DNA of 64,000 nt from an uncultured Collinsella sp. (GTDB lineage Bacteria > Actinomycetota > Coriobacteriia > Coriobacteriales > Coriobacteriaceae): positions 62,001 to 126,000 of the forward strand of contig CABRHS010000004.1 in assembly GCA_902470815.1 (NCBI GenBank). The letters are read 5' to 3'. A program made the translations under genes and the position numbers. Below the pieces are notes generated by a model, which was not told the DNA's origin, did not search any database, and saw only the letters and a program-made list of their open reading frames with translations. This document shows positions 61,501 through 64,000 of the stretch, piece by piece; positions within the stretch are counted from its first letter, which is position 1; every line of letters begins with the position of its first letter.

Positions 61501-62361
61501 CTAGGCCTCAGCCTTGAAGAACGCCACGGCCACGGCGCCGGGGCCCACGTGGGTGCCGATGGTGGCGCCCACCATGACCACCGGGATGCCCTCCTCGGCG
61601 ATCTTGCCCTCCCATACGGAGCGGCTGTCGGCCAGGTACTTGCGCAGGAGCTTGTCGGAGAGGCCGCTGTACCCCAGCAGCAGCGGCATGTCGAAATCGA
61701 TGCCGCCGGCCGCCTCGACCTGCTGACGGAGCAGGTTGCGCCCATTTTTGGAGCCGCGCGCCTTGCCCAGGACGGCGACCTCGCCGTCACGGACCGTGAT
61801 GACCGGCTTGATGGAGAGCAGCTCGCCCACCGTGCCCGCCGCCGCGGAGATGCGGCCGCCGCGCTTGAGGTACTCCAGGGTGTCGAGCAGCGCGACGACG
61901 CACACGCGGTCGCGCGCCTCCTCGACCGCGTGTGCGATCTCGGCAGCCGACTTCCCCTCATCGAGCAGGCGCAGGGCGTACTGGATCAGGATCTTCATGC
62001 CCAAGGTCACGTTCTCGGTGTCCACCACATGGACCTCGGTGGCGTCGCCGGCCTCGGCCGCGGCGGTGCACGCGCTCTGGTAGGTGCCGGACAGCTTACT
62101 GGAGAGCGAGATGATCACGACGTCCTCGCCCGCCTCCTGGGCGCGGGAGATGGCCTGCGAGAACGCGTAGGGGTTCACCTGGCCGGTCGTGGGGAAGTCG
62201 TCCCCCTCGACAAGGAGCTCGTAGAAGCGCTCGCGCGTCAACTCGACGTCGGCCTGGTACACGGTCGAGCCGAAGCCGACGGACAACGGGAGGACGTCAA
62301 GCTGCGAGTGCTCGCCCTGCAGGCAATCGGAGCCGGAATCGGTGATGATGCGGACAGTCAT
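61501..62361 (-). CDS. DegV-family fatty-acid-binding protein (first copy)
   Basis: A 286-residue DegV protein: VRIITDSGSDCLQGEHSQLD, FPTTGQVNPYAFSQAISRAQ, VIISLSSKLSGTYQSACTAA, and LLDTLEYLKRGGRISAAAGT. DegV (FakB-like) proteins bind a fatty acid and present it to the kinase FakA. The Ser/Thr residues lining the lipid carboxylate site (SLSSKLSGT, TSGQ-type TTGQ) are present. GAAAGGGAAG precedes the ATG. A paralogue lies 139 bp upstream on the same strand. No FakA gene is in the window. Confidence 0.94.
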   Translation of the reverse strand: MTVRIITDSGSDCLQGEHSQLDVLPLSVGFGSTVYQADVELTRERFYELLVEGDDFPTTGQVNPYAFSQAISRAQEAGEDVVIISLSSKLSGTYQSACTAAAEAGDATEVHVVDTENVTLGMKILIQYALRLLDEGKSAAEIAHAVEEARDRVCVVALLDTLEYLKRGGRISAAAGTVGELLSIKPVITVRDGEVAVLGKARGSKNGRNLLRQQVEAAGGIDFDMPLLLGYSGLSDKLLRKYLADSRSVWEGKIAEEGIPVVMVGATIGTHVGPGAVAVAFFKAEA

Positions 62362-62499
62362 GGTCTTCCCTTTCAGGGCGGATAATGGACACATTCACCA
62401 TAAGTGTACCGCTAACTCGGTTCATCATCAGGTTGACACAAGATTGAAACGGCCGCGCAACGCGTCCCGACGGACGCTTGCGGCCAATGGAGGAATCGT

Positions 62500-63366
62500 C
62501 TACGACTCCTTGCCGTAGAACGCGACCGCGATGCCGCCCGGCCCCACATGGCAGCCGATCGCGGCCCCCACCTGGGAGATCGGCAGCTCTTCCTCAGAGA
62601 TGGACCCTTCCCACAGATCGCGGTACTCGTCGAGGTACTTGCGCAGCTTGGCATCGGAGGCGCCCGAGTAGCCCAGCGCGCCGGGCATCGCGAAATCGAC
62701 CCCGCCCACGTTCGCGATCTCGCGATGGAGCAGCGTGCGCCCGCCCTTTGCCCCGCGTGCCTTGCCCAAGATCACCACGGCGCCGTCCGTCACGGTGATG
62801 ACCGGCTTGATGGAGAGCAGCTCGCCCACCGTGCCCGCCGCGGCGGAGATGCGGCCGCCGCGCTTGAGGTACTCCAAGGTGTCTATGAGACCGAAGATGT
62901 GCACGCGGCCGACGTTCGCCTCGAGCGCGTCGGCGATCCCATCGGCCGTGGCGCCCGCATCCAGCAGCTGCAGGGCGTACTGCACGACGATGCGCTCGCC
63001 GAGCGTCATGTTCAGGCTGTCCACCACGCGGACCGTCCCCGCGCCCTTCCCGCGGGCGCCCTCGGCGGCGATGCACGCGCTCTGATAGGTGCCCGAGAGG
63101 GCGCTCGACATGGTGATCACGACGACGTCGTCGCCCTCCTCGAGGGCGCGGCCGATCGCCTCGCCAAAGACGAACGGGGTGACCTGGCCGCTCGTGGGAT
63201 GCTCGGAGCGCTCGGCGAGCAGCTCGTAGAAGCGCTCGTGCGAGAGGTCCTCCCCCTCGTGAAACACGTCGTCGCCGAACGCGACCGTCAACGGGAGCAC
63301 CTCGAGGGCGGGATGGTCGGAGGACTGGTACTCGGAACCGGAATCGGTGATGATGCGGACGGGCAT
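62500..63366 (-). CDS. DegV-family fatty-acid-binding protein (second copy)
   Basis: A 288-residue DegV paralogue of the neighbouring gene: VRIITDSGSEYQSSDHPALE, HPTSGQVTPFVFGEAIGRAL, VVITMSSALSGTYQSACIAA, LIDTLEYLKRGGRISAAAGT. The two share long identical blocks in the middle and C-terminal parts (for example TVGELLSIKPVITV) and differ more near the lipid-entry regions, suggesting a tandem duplication that diverged for different acyl chains. GGAGTGA precedes the ATG at 63366. Confidence 0.94.
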   Translation of the reverse strand: MPVRIITDSGSEYQSSDHPALEVLPLTVAFGDDVFHEGEDLSHERFYELLAERSEHPTSGQVTPFVFGEAIGRALEEGDDVVVITMSSALSGTYQSACIAAEGARGKGAGTVRVVDSLNMTLGERIVVQYALQLLDAGATADGIADALEANVGRVHIFGLIDTLEYLKRGGRISAAAGTVGELLSIKPVITVTDGAVVILGKARGAKGGRTLLHREIANVGGVDFAMPGALGYSGASDAKLRKYLDEYRDLWEGSISEEELPISQVGAAIGCHVGPGGIAVAFYGKES

Positions 63367-63499
63367 GACTCACTCCAAACGAGCGCGCTGATATGGTTAA
63401 GCCCCAGAACGGTATCATGCGCCGCTCAGCGTCGACCAGCTCTCACAGGCACCCCACACAAACCGCCCCGCTACTCCACAATTCGAGGGCTTCCGTTGC

Positions 63500-64000
63500 C
63501 TATCCGCGTCCCGCCCGCCGGCGCAGCGGCGGGGGCTTGCGCAGCGAGAGCGTCTGGGCGTAGCGGCCGTCGAGACCCATCACGTCGCGCACCAGGCGGA
63601 GGAAGAAGCTCGCGTCGCGCAAGACCGCGTCGTCCGCATCCTCGGGATGAAGCTCGCCCGGGCCGTCGTGCGCGGTCTCATCCGGGGTGGCATGGTCGTA
63701 CAGGCGCGCCTGCCCCACGACCCGCCACACCCCGTCGACGCATGCCACGCGCTCGGCGATGGTCCCCGCGCTCCATCGGTCCCTCGAGCAAAGGAACGGG
63801 TCGAGCACGTCGTACTCACCACCCGTGCGCACATCTCGCAGGAGGGCGATCCCCCGATCGGGATCTTTGCCCAGGATGGCGAAACGGGAGAAGAACTGCG
63901 TCTGCTCAACCTGCCTAAGGCGGCACAGGGAGACCTCGCGCACGTCCTCGGGCGCAGCCTCGACGTACAGCTGCAACGGGGTGCGGCCCCGCCTGAGGGG
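63500..64000 (-). CDS. Unidentified protein, C-terminal part (partial)
   Basis: The reading frame is open to the right edge, so the start is probably outside the window. The visible 166 residues include LQLYVEAAPEDVREVSLCRL, FSRFAILGKDPDRGIALLRD, VRTGGEYDVLDPFLCSRDRW, DASFFLRLVRDVMGLDGRYA and a basic tail RKPPPLRRRAGRG. I recognise no family. A TTG at 63976 could serve as a start but has no ribosome site. Confidence 0.55.
   Translation of the reverse strand, partial: PLRRGRTPLQLYVEAAPEDVREVSLCRLRQVEQTQFFSRFAILGKDPDRGIALLRDVRTGGEYDVLDPFLCSRDRWSAGTIAERVACVDGVWRVVGQARLYDHATPDETAHDGPGELHPEDADDAVLRDASFFLRLVRDVMGLDGRYAQTLSLRKPPPLRRRAGRG

Overview
The window is GC-rich (roughly two thirds G+C) bacterial chromosome with tightly packed genes, strong Shine-Dalgarno sequences and frequent GTG/TTG starts. 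The gene set (actinobacterial LexA boxes, ECF transporters, a mannose-family PTS remnant, an M18 aminopeptidase, two DegV proteins, EttA, a LUD protein beside an iron alcohol dehydrogenase) fits an anaerobic, host-associated actinobacterium, most likely of the Coriobacteriia and Collinsella-like. That placement is inferred from content; no rRNA, tRNA or CRISPR array was found.

Layout. 0-1.3 kb: start of a fructose-type PTS gene facing an RpiR/MurR regulator, with a palindrome between them. 1.3-8.3 kb: NAD synthase, a PAP2 phosphatase, an SOS-controlled Y-family polymerase with its YolD-like partner behind two adjacent LexA boxes, then a LUD protein and an alcohol dehydrogenase. 8.4-11.5 kb: polar amino acid ABC operon whose permease carries an extra extracytoplasmic domain. 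11.8-24 kb: uncharacterised membrane protein, membrane-bound XRE regulator, DUF3841 protein, ABC exporter, endonuclease IV, pentapeptide protein, lipoprotein, two Gfo/Idh/MocA oxidoreductases around RNase HI, and an acylphosphatase. 24-27.6 kb: PerR-like Fur protein, HAD phosphatase, RNase D, lipid kinase.

27.7-31.2 kb: a complete ECF transporter operon (S, fused A-A', T). It is preceded by a 23-codon leader peptide with three consecutive Trp codons and a terminator hairpin, the architecture of ribosome-mediated tryptophan attenuation; with the TrpP-like S component this marks a tryptophan importer. 31.3-44.1 kb: RNA methyltransferase, small membrane protein, TIM-barrel-like protein, YhcH protein, two GtrA proteins, a secreted coiled-coil cell-wall protein behind an unusual repeat-rich leader, M18 aminopeptidase, YaaA, PfkB kinase, GT2 glycosyltransferase and two Pro/Ala-rich proteins. 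44.1-51 kb: structured non-coding stretch, EttA, TcdA-TatD pair, a SIS sugar-phosphate protein beside the decayed 3' end of a PTS EIID gene, and two HAD phosphatases.

51.2-59.6 kb is the most unusual part. A co-directional set encodes an unknown protein, an N-terminally short ClpP-like protease with an intact Ser-His-Asp triad, a VirD4/TraG-type ATPase without membrane segments, and a 1001-residue SF1 helicase with a nuclease-like C-terminal region. A DUF1848 protein and an Rsm22/methyltransferase-like protein converge on it. No relaxase, VirB4 or phage structural gene accompanies it here, so it is the best candidate for an undescribed system. 59.7-64 kb: glucose-6-phosphate isomerase, tandem DegV paralogues and an unidentified gene running off the right edge.
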